DNA of 64,000 nucleotides, from the NCBI GenBank assembly GCA_047495785.1, contig JBLDXI010000033.1:2728001-2792000 (forward strand), written 5' to 3'. Positions 46,786 to 62,628 of the stretch are shown here, piece by piece (position 1 is the stretch's first letter; the number at the start of each line of letters is the position of its first letter). This DNA comes from Lepidodermella squamata (Eukaryota; Gastrotricha). Under the pieces are notes generated by a model. It searched no databases. It was not told where the DNA came from and worked only from the letters and a program-made list of their open reading frames with translations. The translations under genes were made by a program, and so were the position numbers.

Positions 46786-49700
46786 TATAAAATCAAATCC
46801 TAAGCAAATAGAGATGAAATAAATGTTCAAGCAGAAGCTATCAAATAAGAGAAACGAAGGCTACAAGTGCACAGAGATAAAATCTCTGGGGTAAACGATG
46901 GCGTCTTATGTTGAACCCGCAGAAAAGCGAGACTAAGATTTTTGGTCATCAAGGAAATACTCTGATCTTTCGCCTCGAGCTTTAAGCGATTCCTCCGGTC
47001 AATCAGGCGCGGCCTGCATCTGGATCCGCAGTTGTCCTCGTCTCACCACATAGACGCGTCAATCACGTCGGCATTCCGTATGGAATTTAACTTTACCCAA
47101 CAGGGTGTGCAATTATCACTCTTTTGGAGCCGAACCTGCTCTATGGTGCACCAGTATTGTTCTGCTTGTCTCTTCCGCCTTAAGCCGTCTTCCAGACAAG
47201 TCCTAAGCATGCTGCCTGAAAGTCCTGCTAAGCCTTCCCTGAGAAACCCACCCGACTGACGTCATCGATTTTGCCGGAACCGCTGGCATCGAAGTTCGAA
47301 TAAGCCATCAAGAAATAAGATGAGCGCTGTCTCGCAAGTTTACTCGGAAGTAGCTAATTACCCTGATCACATACCCTGAAGACTACCGTTGAGGGTCAAA
47401 GTGTGACTGATTGAAAAAATCTAAGATCTAAGCCACTATATTGATAATAGCCATCAATGTAACTTGATATAATTGATTGATGGACAGGTTTGTAGGTTAA
47501 TGAATGCCCTTGAAAGTATTTTACGATGCGCAAGTTCCAAGCTCTAAGCTTCTATCTGACTGGACAAGGATAACGAATGGATAAATGAGCATAGTCGTCA
47601 ATAACACGAAAATATGCTTTCGGTTCCCAGTTCAAGATTAAGCACATATAAAACCAGAAACATAAAAGGCGTTGGTGGTGACCATTTCCGCAAGCATAAT
47701 ACTTAACACAAATCGGTATGAAATGGCGTTCCACCATAACGTGATGATCGTTGACGGTGATGAATTAATGGATCCAAATGTTGCTCCCTTGCAGGTAGAT
47801 CGCAAATCGCAAGCATCTGATCCGTTTCTCAATCGAATGTGAATTATGAAAAATCAGCAATTAGAAAACACGCGCTTCTCAATACGAAATTTATCAGATT
47901 TAATCGAAACATGCGTTCCGAAGAAAAGAAGGAAAATATAAAATGTGTTATAAAATGTATATTATGTTTAAGCGTTCCGAAGAACAAAGGGAGAAGTCAG
48001 AGATCTCGGATCTCAAACCCACGGCTTACATGGGTAAAGGATCTTTTGCTGGTAAGGCTCTCGAAGTACTATGGTTCGACTGCGCTCACTCCAGCTTTGA
48101 CGCTTTCCTTTGCGATCCGTTCCAAAAACGCTCTTGAGAATCCTCTGAGTCAGCAGGCGCGGAGGGCGAATAATTTTGGTTATGAAAATTATTTTGACGC
48201 TTAATATCTGAAGAAAATTCGGAATAGCTCAAGAATCTAATTTCAATTACAAAAATAATACATTAGACGTTGTCATTTGAATTTGGGGAAAAGTGCGATA
48301 TGCGGACAAAACCCGCCGGGTTTCACACAGTTTTTCAGGTTGGCAAAGGACCAAAACATCACGGTCAAGTTCGCGTTATCCCACCGGAGAACTCATCATC
48401 AGCAACAAATTTAGATATTTTCTTGTTCGCCATGATCTTAAATACTATACTATAGTAAACAATTAGAGATCGAAAGCTCCCCTAATCACATTTGGAGGAG
48501 ATTCCCCGATTGAGGAAAGTGGTTGCATATCGTGGATGCCGGGAAAAAAATGTCGACGTCGTGGCCTCTTATGGCGCGCCGTACGCTGTGAAACACGTTT
48601 GCAGCCAATTATGTGGGCAAAAATTGGGGCTCTCTTTATCTTCACCATTATTTAACATATTATTCAACGCGATTAAGCAATCATATACGTCATGCGTCCT
48701 GCGTCACATCAATTACTTAGCGTCACGTCAGGCAAAATTCAAGTCATACCTTTCTATATACATAATTGAACTACAAAGACCCTAGATACTAGATCCGGGA
48801 TGATTGGCCGATTGAACATTTTCAAATGTTTCGAGGTGTCTCATAACAGGCAGGTGCCTGCATTTCCCCCTCTCTCTATCCTCTACAAAATTCACCTTTT
48901 TGCGTAAACCAGACTAAGACCCCAAAATCCGTCCGGTTTAAAAAGTCCGGTTTAGACAGTAAAATTATAAAGTCCAAACTGTTGGATCGAGCCACCCGAA
49001 AACGTCCGGTTTAGAGAAAGTCCGGTTTAGACATTTTTCACTGTAAGTGAATTCCCCCGTCAAGTTGATGTGGTCCTACTCCACCTTCTGTAAATAATTT
49101 AATTAATGGGCTAAGTCAGAAGTTCGCTCAATTTTTTTGGGGCCGTTTACCTTTGGTTTCCCGGCCCGAATTTTATTAATAAAAGGTACATCGGCGATTC
49201 TCGACTTCAATGCGTATTGCGCGTCTGACAGCCTACTTAGTTATCCAAGAGACCGACTATGGCAAATATGGGACCGTTGCCTTTTCATAATTTCCTGCTG
49301 AGTTCCCAAGTTTTCATGATGGATTATGTTTTCGCTTTTCGCCCTGCCTTCAATAAAATTTGAGTAAGATAGGTATGTGCTTGTACATACGCTTTTGTGC
49401 TTGAAGCTGCCGGAATAACTCAATTACAATCAATTAGTGTACCTCTGAGTTATGAAATATTACTGGGATATAACATTGTCATGGACATATGTCCGATCAA
49501 AAATGAAATAGTGTGCTTCAGATTAATTTTTAAGCCCGGGAGCTGGTGATTTATGGCTTGATTTGTAGCTCTTGTAAGTTTGCACCTAAATATCGCGTAG
49601 ACTGCCAAAGTAATGCACAGCTGGTCAGTTCTGTTAATCCAATAGCATGTCAGCCATGTACAGCATACTTTTATATTAAAATTATAATTATTGCAACATA

Positions 49701-49848
49701 CGTATGCTTAGAAGTCTGTATTATATTTCAGCTTTTATTGTGATATCGTAGCTATCTGGTTGCGAAAATTGCGCTTGAGAAGACCTTAATTTTCCTCGTT
49801 TGCATTCATTATGTTCATCTTTTATATTGTTGTAGGTATTTTGAGTAA
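46786..49848. other. Spacer between GNL2 and ADAM genes
   Basis: About 3 kb without a supported gene. Several plus-strand frames of 60-120 codons (for example 47839-48204) lack domain content. It includes a transposon-end-like repeat near 48925-49047. Confidence 0.5.
48925..49047. repeat. GTCCGGTTTA repeat cluster with transposon-like end
   Basis: The word GTCCGGTTTA occurs four times between 48931 and 49030. The block ends TTTAGACATTTTTCACTGTA, whose reverse complement starts TACAGTGAAAAATGTC. TA followed by CAGTG-type ends is usual for pogo/Tigger and other Tc1/mariner elements. I did not find an opposite end, so this may be a truncated element. Confidence 0.5.
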
Positions 49849-52800
49849 ATGGAAACCAGACCTAATAATAGGGTCTATGTTATTCAATTTCTCATAATTT
49901 TATTGAACATTGCTCAAACTGCAGGAGCGTTATCTCAAGTAGCAAATGTGGAATTCTCGCCATCAAATCCTTTTATCAATTATCCTGCAGTTTTATCACT
50001 GAGAGTCAACGTTTTCTCCAAAGTCTTTCACATCAAGTTATTCCAGAGCAGGTTTGTAATTTCATATTGATAATATTGAAATTGCTAAAACTTCGCTTTT
50101 CCAGCGTTGTTGCTCCGCACCTTCACTCTTCATCTCCGAACAATCCACTTAGTTGTCACTACGAAGGCTATGTCGAAGCATATGATAAATCAGATTCAGC
50201 ATTTTCATTGTGTTCACCCGAGGAAGCTCAGTGAGTTTTGATGATTTATACGCAGCTTACCATACACATTTTTTGTATCCAGTGGTCTTATTTATCTCAA
50301 TGAGCGAACTCGAGTAGTAATGAATGCGTGTACAGACCGAATTAAATGTGAGCGTGGGGTCGAATACAATTTCACTGGTATGTTGCCTTATCAACCTTGA
50401 ATTCTATGATTCACTCGTCGTTTTTCAAGCTTATGGAAACGTGAATAACGTAGCCGTACGGCCGGCACGCGCGTCAAGTCATAATTTTTTGCTTCAGCGA
50501 GCGAAACGCGAGGTTTATGCGGCGCCTTCTTCTCCTAGCAACGGCGAGCCGCCGATGCTGAAAATACTAGGCGAAAACGCCGACACACTGTACGTGCGAT
50601 TATTAATGGCCAGTGATTCGCAGCAATTTTCGAACAACAACAACATCAAACAGCAAACAGAAAAACGCGCTCTTCAGGTACACACTTCATTTATTGCTCA
50701 AGGTCAATTGCCTCGCCATATGGCCTTCGGCTACTGTGTCTGGTTTCGATCATTTTTATTAATAATTTCGTTGAAATATAGCGCAGCTCATGAACGCGTA
50801 TGATTAATTGCGGCTCTCTAGTCGAATGGGCCTATAGGCAGTGTTTTGATATCAGTTATACCAGGCTGGAGAGTTCTTTCCCATTTATAATTTATGATAA
50901 GAAATATGGTAATCAACCAAATTAGTTGAATATCAAACATTATTGAATCAAGTTGGGCGATAGAAATCATAAAGGTGAAACTGATATTGTAATGTTTGGA
51001 ATATTGACTGAGAAAAATGTTACCGAATCCAAAGCCTGTAGCAAGCTTTAAATGCGGAACTCAAATAACCGAAAAGAAATGTTTAATTCAAAAGATGATG
51101 GATACGTTATGCTAAAATATTGGTGGAGGTTGCAGAGATGACAAACAATACTATTTTCTTATAGATTGCCAACGTTGCAGCGTTGCTGATGCGCCCACTC
51201 AATGTTGTTTTATATGTCATGGAACACCGTGTTCTCGGCTCTAGCGATGTATCGGCGTCGAATACGTCAGTCATGTTGGGGCAGATTCAAAAATATCGCG
51301 CCGCTAACGTAGATCCGACGCGCAGTGACATAGACGTCATGCACGTGTTAACATCGGCCAAGTTCGACGACAACGGCAACTCGGCTGATGCTGATCTGCT
51401 GGGCCAGGCGTACATCAGTGGCATCTGCTCGAAATACGCCGTCAGTTTCAGCGTAGACCTTACCAACAGTATTGTGCAGGTCGGCGCCACTATGGCTCAT
51501 GAAATCGGGCACTTGCTCGGTCTTCAACACGACCGCGACGGCTGCGTCTGTCCGTTTTCGGATCTCTCGGACTCGGCCAAGGTAGAGCTGAACTCCAGCC
51601 AGTGTATTATGGTAGCTGCGAAGGCGGTTGCCGGATCCCAGCCGCTAGCTTGGTCAAATTGCTCAATCGCCAAGTTGGCGGATAACCGAAAGAGGATGCC
51701 TCCCATCTGCCTACGACAGCGGCCAGTTGTTTCAACGCATCTAAAACCGCTCTGTGGCAATGGCATAGTCGAAGAAGGTAAATCATTTTCTCATTCTCAA
51801 CTACGGCATTATATGGTAATACCAATTATGTATTTTTCACCCAGGTGAAGATTGCGACTGTGGTGCTACTGAACTTGTCTCTGACTGGGCTGATGTCGCA
51901 ATTGATCAGTCGAAGCAAAAACCGCCATGCTCTCTGCAATGCTGTGACTTCAACACATGCCGTTTCGCTCGAAAGAACGTGACATGTGCGACTGGAGACT
52001 GCTGCAACTTGGATACTTGTCAGCTTCTTCCGAAGCATACCGAGTGTCGGAAAGCCGGCTCCGAATGCGATCTGCCCGAGTATTGCAGCGGCTCATCGGA
52101 ATACTGCCCACGCGATCTGCATAAGGCAACCGGCTACGCGTGTAAAAGTGACCCTACTCTGCCTGAACCGGACAGTCTCTGCTTTGCCGGGCAGTGTCAC
52201 TCGCGTACATCGCAGTGCCGAGCGCTTTGGGGCCGCGGCGCATACGAGGCGAAACGTGAGTGTTACTTGGAGAACAAGCGTGGTACGGAGGATGCCAATT
52301 GTGGCCACTACCGAATCTCATTCGATTCGGACGGGCAGATCAAACAAGGCAAGGCGATCGTTAAGTGTCCGACTGACGAGGACACGTTTTGCGGCACACT
52401 GAAATGCGATGGCCTTCAGACCTCGACCACCAGCCCTTATTTGTTCGTGCCGCCTATTCTCATCGACAACCGGTTCGGATGCGGGTGGCTCCTCGGTGGG
52501 ATGCTACCTGACTATGGCCTCGTTCGCAATGGTACGAAATGCAAACCCCCGGGAAAGACAGGAGTAGACGGAGTTTGCTTGAACAACCTATGCGTTTCCC
52601 TCAACGACACCGAAGCCATTATTAATGCAATCCTCGAAGCTGAAGGTAAATACTCCTTTTTCAAAATTGATTTCTTGTTATCTCCAATTGATATTGCTAG
52701 GTCTGGGCGATCACTATTCTCTATTGCCAGCCGCTCTAAAGCCGAACGGTATCCTTGCGTCGCAGTGTGTTTGCACCGACCAGCGTTGTGTTTGCAACAG

Positions 52801-53755
52801 CGTGGGCAGTCGGCACTGCGCGCCAGGGTTTGAGCCTCCACTTTGCGAGTCATCTGGTTGCGGTGGCTCCTTCGAGTCTAACTCGGCCGGGCTATGTGTG
52901 CGAGCAGATAGTTCCAGCCTCAGTTACGGTGCTACAATAGCCATCGCCGTTATCGTCAGCGTGGTCGTGCTCATAGTCATTGCCCTCATCGTTGTGTTCG
53001 CCATTGGTCGCAAGCGCCTCGCCGAGATGTGGTATCACTCACGTCTCTTCGTAGAAGTCGAACACATGCGGGATCGCTTCAGCTCGGCCCGCCCGATCTC
53101 ATCTGCCCAGCACAAATCAGGCAATTTCAGACCCAACTCGGCTGGCAGGCGGTCGCTCAGAGGCCCACCTGGACCCGCGCCAATCCATGCCGTAACGGCA
53201 TCGAATGGTGGTTTAGAAATATATGGCCACCATGTCGCGAGGCCTCACAGCGGCATCGTAGCGAATGACCAGATCTTGGTTGAAATTCGTCGGCCATCTT
53301 CCGGCGCTAACCTACAACGAGTAGCTTCCTCTCCGACTTCGAAACCACGCGTTCCCTCTGCGCCCCCGCCTCAACAGCCAGGATTTATTCCACAGAGACC
53401 ACCCCAACCTCGATCGGCCGTTACGCGGCCTGCTCAACTTCCCCCACCTCTACCGTCCAATCCACCTCCGCTTTCGGATGACAGCGTGCCGAAATCAGTG
53501 AGTGAAGCAAAGGCTCGGTTTGCTGGCGTGGTCCCAGCCGCGCCAAGTCATAATCCGAGCCGGACGCCCCCTCGTGAGTCTCAAGCAGCTCAGTGGTTCA
53601 ACAACGTGCTGAAACAGAACAAAGAACGTGCGAGTCCAGTCATGCAGCGGCAGCCGATTCTCAGCAGCCCCGAACAGCAGCCGAGTAATCTGCAACGCCG
53701 CCCATCTCTCGGCGGTGCGAATGCAGTTCAACTCACTCGAGTTTTTCCGCAATAG
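49849..53755 (+). CDS. ADAM metalloprotease-disintegrin, catalytically intact, 7 exons
   Basis: A type I membrane sheddase. Exons 49849-50051, 50105-50230, 50283-50377, 50430-50677, 51165-51777, 51845-52645 and 52701-53755 join in phase to 3141 nt (1046 residues). Order: signal peptide (residues 8-28, VIQFLIILLNIAQTAG), prodomain, furin-type site RAKR (about 168), metalloprotease with HEIGHLLGLQHD (about 335-346, all zinc ligands and the catalytic Glu present), disintegrin domain (CGNGIVEEGEDCDCG; ECDLPEYCSG), cysteine-rich domain, EGF-like segment (CVCNSVGSRHC), a transmembrane helix (about 772-800) and a 240-residue cytoplasmic tail. The tail is proline-rich with many PxxP sites for SH3 partners. 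The layout matches the proteolytically active ADAM9/12/19 group, but orthology is not decided here. One intron is long (487 nt); the rest are about 50-70 nt. Confidence 0.94.
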
Positions 53756-54669
53756 ATTTTTGAAATTGTTTTTGTTTTATACTGTGTATCGTGATGATAA
53801 ATTTGAGCCACATTTTATTAGTACGTCTGATGTTTGATCGATGAGATGACGCACCCGGTGGGCACTTGCTTCTCATTGCTAATTGTAACATTTTGTCAGC
53901 ATCCCTTTATAATGATGCTACATTTGCGAATCAGAGCTCCCACTCTTTAAAACGGTTCCAATAATGGCGAAAATTCCGACGCCCCTCTACGCTTTCCTTG
54001 ATTAATTATTACAACTGACCAGTTTTGCATAATATATTCGCCCCGCCGCTGAGTTAGCTTTAATTATAACATGGCGCCCATTTTCTTGCTTACGCACATT
54101 ATTCAAACGTTTATTTAATGAATCGTGTTTAATTATTAACCTATTTATTAATTGTGGTCGTGCGTGATTGTTTCTTGAACTGTCGAGCGCATGTCGCTGC
54201 ATTGTTTAGCGACGAGATTTGTCGCATGTTTAGGCGGCTGATTATTTTACTGTTCAATTCTTCTCACTTCTGTGCCTTGTAGAGAGCGAATCGATGCATT
54301 TACGAATGAGCTGACTTTCATATTTTGCATTATATTTCAACATTTCTAAAAACACTGAAAATAAAACTGAAGATGTATGCTCGACGATTTTTACTGTGCT
54401 GTAAAATGATAAATACTTATGTATTAATGGCCAGTATCTTGTTAAATTGGTATGCTAAGCACAGAGAACACTTTCGCATTCGCTGATGGAACTTGCAGCC
54501 TCAAAAAGCTGAAGCTGATGATAAAGTGACTTAGCAGCTTCCACTTTTCCACACCAACGGACGCTTTCTACAATAATAAATTGATTTAGGACACACAGTC
54601 GGGCAGTATAGGATCATAGTTATCAGAGGTCCACAGAATGATCGTGTTATCAGCTCCAAAAGTCGAGAT
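53756..54669. other. Spacer between ADAM and calcyphosin cluster
   Basis: The 3' ends of two convergent genes meet here. No gene is supported. The sequence is AT-rich. Confidence 0.5.
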
Positions 54670-55605
<936 letters not shown>

Positions 55606-56663
55606 TTTATTGCTATTTTCAACGTTATCTAAATACCAAGACATTTTCCCGGTACTAAAATTTATAATACTTGTATATTTGGGCCGAAAACGGCACAACC
55701 ACTCAGTGGATGCCGCAAGAAATGGATGGTAATAAATCGATAAATATGCGAATGCGGCGATGTCTCCGGAAAAAACTTGCTCCGCGAAATGCGAAGCATT
55801 AGTCAGACAAAACCATGTTGAAATCGCGCGATTCCGTTTCTGCAAGACCGTCGTACAAATATTATTTCTGCCGGAGTAATGGTCAGAGCAGATGCAGCAT
55901 GCTATGCAGATATCTCTAGAGCCCGCTATGATCAGTGTTAATTCCAACTGTCTCTTTCATGCGATGAATAAATGTGTGCTGTGAAAAAAACTATAAATTC
56001 AGCTCTTGTAACAAATGAAGATGGCATTAAAGACTATCTGATGCTTCAGCGCGGCTCTGTCGTGCACATGCTCTTCATACACTTAATTTTTTTCCTGCTG
56101 AAGTTATATGCGAAACTTGTGTCTGTTAGCTGAGCATCCTGTGCGTGAGGATTATTGATTAATTCGAGCTCAACATAGAACGAGCCGCGTCGGTTTCATC
56201 AGCAATCCTTCATCGTTCAGCTGCCGCCGCACTGATACGTGATACCTCACTTCTGCCGTTTTGAAACGAAGGGCTCTCAAGCGTAGGCAGTAGAACGATA
56301 TAAATTTATGCTTTATTAGCAAATTTCCGACAATAATATATTATGAGTCGTCCACTCTATCGCTGCAAAATAATGTATGTCAACGATTCTGCAGGTATAT
56401 TCTGCTGTTTGTCACGCAAGGCCCACGGAAAATATGCATATAAATATACGTGGAATGTATTGAAGTGCGATTCCGATGGAAGACAGCCGAAAAAAGCACA
56501 CATTTACACGACATTAACAAAGCAGGCGTGAGGTGAATATTATTAGTAGCAGCAGTGACGTAAAAACTTCAAACAGGCAACAATTTTGAGTTTGGCAACA
56601 TTACAGTCTCAGATATTCGAACAAAGAGATTGCAGCCCGAGCAGTCATCGTTAATCAGCAGTT

Positions 56664-57710
<1,047 letters not shown>

Positions 57711-58142
57711 GACTGTGCAGATTAATATCTAAAACTAAAAGTTAAAAACTCAATCAAATTCCGAAAATAGCAAAAATTTTACTCATTCCGCTCACTGCGA
57801 TATAATACAACAAAGTAGACTAGCACATTATGGTAATAGACCCATCATCTCAAGGAAGAATAAACTCGTCTCACGGTAAATATTTGCAAGTATCAAAATT
57901 AATAAATATTGCTAAATGCGAGTTGAGTATTGCTATTGCGAAGAAAGAATATCATTCAAGTGATACAAAGTTGAGGATACCTTCTGTTGATGGAAGATAA
58001 AAATGTACGCGAATCAATCAAGATGAAAAAATGCGTTAGACGTGTAAGTAGGTTTTTCAAGAGTATTCAGTTACAATGAATTTATCCGTTAGCAAAATTA
58101 TTCCTGTTTTCCCTTGTTACTCGCGAGAATTTTCATTTCATA

Positions 58143-59849
<1,707 letters not shown>

Positions 59850-60382
59850 TTTACAATATTACAGACGTGATATGCCTACGAAAATTTTAGAGATTGTCAA
59901 AGCATATAGCAATTCAGTTTGTATTCGCAAAAAATCGCAAGAATGTAATCTTGAAACTTGAAAGCTACCACTCATTTCGAAATCACTTAGCAGCCGAAGG
60001 TATGTTCATTTCATCGATTTGACGCAAGGACTGTATGAGCAAGAGCTAACTAAGCTCAAACACGGTAGCTTTATTTACACACCATTATGATACTCTTAGC
60101 CTGGAAAAATTGGAAGCTTAAACATTGCGGTTATGGTTGCTTTAATAATTCATGTCCAAAGCGTGGGCATTTACTGTATCAATGCGCGTCCAATATCGAT
60201 TTCCATAGCAATGTAAATAATAAATAATCTGAAAATACTTAATAATTTGTATTAAAAAATTATAGATAAAACCAATAATTTCATGTCAATATTATTAATG
60301 CATATGGTGCGCGGTAAATTTGAAATCTTCACGGATTAGTATTCCGAAGTGGAGCAGAAGAGAGGCAATCGAATCTACTTAC
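59850..60382. other. Spacer upstream of calcyphosin copy C
   Basis: Probable promoter of copy C. The sequence is AT-rich. No gene is supported. Confidence 0.45.
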
Positions 60383-60568
60383 GCGTTCGTGCTTCCTACC
60401 AAGACCTAGCTGTTTCCATCTTTTGTTGTGCTTTCTTTGTTCCACTCCACATAGGCGCAGAATAAAGAGGACAATCACCGATTTAATCAGCGCCCAAGGC
60501 CCAATGCGTTTGGTAGACGACGAGAAACGAGACGTGACAAATGATTTAGGCCCTACCTTCGCATTCAT
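60383..60568 (-). CDS. Possible first exon of a single-pass membrane protein
   Basis: ATG at 60568 opens MNAKVGPKSFVTSRFSSS, followed by a hydrophobic stretch WALIKSVIVLFILRLCGV and a basic tail. The frame ends at a perfect CGC|GTAAGT donor at 60383. I could not find the next exon, so the model is partial. I recognise no family. An N-terminal mitochondrial or signal-anchor topology is possible. Confidence 0.3.
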
Positions 60569-60887
60569 TTGAAGATTGGGTATTGTGCAATAATAATTTC
60601 GCGTCAGCTGCTGCCTTTTCAAACGACTCTGAAGCAAGAAATGGTACCTACGCACTACAAAAGCGGCTTGGCACACGCGGGACAACTTCTGCGACGTTGT
60701 TACTTGTTGATCAAGACTGCAAGGCGCAGCTAGGCCAATTTTAACACGCGCAAAACAAGGCCGTTTTAGACCTGCCGCCGATGATGTTCTGATGCGAACG
60801 CGGTGGGTGATAGGCGAATCTGCAAGGCAATCTACTGGTCCACCTGGTTACAAGCGCCCCCTCAGATGGATTTAGGCGGTGATTTAC

Positions 60888-61302
60888 AAAAGGAGCTGAG
60901 CGCCAACGCAGCTGACCTCCGTGAATACCGCGCGGAGTCAAGTCAAATTTCAAGTTTATTGAACGATCTGTTATTATACAAAAATATAGATCGTTCAATT
61001 TTCTATCCACTGAATATAGGTCTCTCGCTCGAAAAATCAACCGGAAAATGATAAGTTAGTAAATGAATTAATGTCATGTGCGCGCACTCTGAAGCGATGT
61101 GCGCACTAGAATACGCAATCTAGCATGGGCGTAAACGTTTTCTTGTTTATTTTTTTTATCGAGAAACCTGTTATGTTCAGTCAATAGAGAATTGAACGAT
61201 CTATATTTTGCTATGAAGACAGATCGTTCCATGAACTCGACATTTGACTTGACTCCGCGCGGTATGCACGGAGGTCAGCTGCGTTAGAGCTTAGCTCCTT
61301 TT
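60888..61302. mobile_element. Long-hairpin inverted-repeat element, 415 bp
   Basis: Two arms of about 118 bp (60888-61005 and 61186-61302) are reverse complements with about 85-90% identity. The ends read AAAAGGAGCT and the arms share GCAGCTGACCTCCGTG, CCGCGCGGAGTCAAGTCAAA and TATAGATCGTTCAATT. The central spacer is about 180 bp. There is no coding capacity. This looks like a MITE of a long-terminal-inverted-repeat type. Target duplication is unclear. Confidence 0.85.
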
Positions 61303-61457
61303 CGAGCACAGTCAAGTACGGAGCGGCCTACAACCGGGTAGAAATTCAGCAGACAGAGAGCTTCGATATATGAATCTTCGAAACTCGAGGGTTCAGCTTT
61401 TGTCTACTAGTGGCAGTTGATCGAAGATCTGTTAAAATTTTCTTTCGGTTTTAAATA

Positions 61458-62178
61458 CCGTGGCGTGGGGTAACTTGGCCGTAAAAGTCGCCTTCTGATC
61501 GATTTCACATCGAGAAAAACGTTTTTTACGAAATTGTTTCTCATTGGAACATTCCTTGCCACCTGAGCTACAGCTCCCTTTTTAACGAATTCGAAAATCG
61601 ATTTTTAAACGACAATCTTCAATGGCCATCTTCCCTAACGACGCGTCATTCACGGCGTTTCGATGGGTGATTTTTGGCCTCCTCTGTGAAAAGATTAGCA
61701 GCTTCAGGTCAGTACCAACTTGTTCATTTTAGGCGCTGAGATTTTGAGCATTTATAACAAGGAATTCTGGGATAGGATGAAAACGTCGTTTTCTCAGAAA
61801 GATTCCTCTCGGTGATACCTTTCAAATGACAATTTGAACTGAGAAAACAGATGTCGCAATCGCGAGCGGTAATTACCTGAATTTTGTGGGGTAACTTGGC
61901 CGATTTTTAACATGTGAAATGCGCATCCAAATTTGGCCTGCACATGAGAGGGCGTGATGAATCATCGCTCTGGTTTCTGTCAGATGGTTCATCGCCAAAT
62001 GAAATAGCCATGCGGCCAAGTTACCTCACTTCAACCTCCACAGAACGACCGGGTTTTGACCAATCGATCGAGAACTGAACGGGGATTTATTTTGGTATAA
62101 AGTTCAAAGCGAAACAAGTTACCGTAGATATAAGAGGTACAAAAACCATATTTCCGGCCAAGTTACCCCACACCACGG
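61458..62178. mobile_element. MITE-like element, 721 bp, GGGGTAACTTGGCC ends, TA-flanked
   Basis: Termini of about 24 bp containing GTGGGGTAACTTGGCCG are inverted repeats with one mismatch, flanked by TA on both sides (61456-61457 and 62179-62180). The same core recurs inside, direct at about 61888 and inverted at about 62012, so the element has internal end copies. No transposase frame is present. TA duplication suggests a Tc1/mariner-type family, by inference. Confidence 0.83.
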
Positions 62179-62250
62179 TATAATAAAGTTGGCTGAAAAT
62201 AATGAGGACAAAGAAGTCGATATTTAAACAAAATTAATGTTTTGAAACGG

Positions 62251-62466
62251 CTAACATCCCTCACTTGATTCCGATTTTTTCGACCATTCGCCACGGCCTT
62301 TAATTCCAGTCTTGCCTGATATTTCGCGGTCGTCTAATAATCTGGTGAATACGGTAATTTCTGAATCATTCTGAAAAATATGATGCCTTTTGAAGAAAGA
62401 GCAATCAAGTCGATTCGAGGAGTTACTTTCGTTCATGACCATTTGGTGATACTTCGGATAATGCAT
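62251..62466 (-). CDS. Possible small protein, divergent from RAD54
   Basis: An ATG-led 71-codon frame includes SEITVFTRLLDDREISGKTG and ends GEWSKKSESSEGC. Its start lies about 160 bp from the RAD54 start in divergent orientation, so the two may share a promoter. I recognise no family, and the frame could be only the 5' or 3' part of a gene. Confidence 0.3.
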   Translation of the reverse strand: MHYPKYHQMVMNESNSSNRLDCSFFKRHHIFQNDSEITVFTRLLDDREISGKTGIKGRGEWSKKSESSEGC

Positions 62467-62628
62467 TGGGTGAAGCGAAAATTCGGTATCTAACTAGCAT
62501 TCATACAATGAATTTTTTTCGGTAATGAATTGAATGGTTTTAATGCTGAAATAAGCATTTAGATAATGAATGCAGTGAAATTCATTAGCCCAAATTCCAT
62601 TCTCAACTTTAAAATAGCGATTCTTAAC

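Noticed and set aside
47839-48204. 121-codon plus-strand frame
   Set aside because: No domain content or supporting exon, and the codons do not look like the nearby genes.
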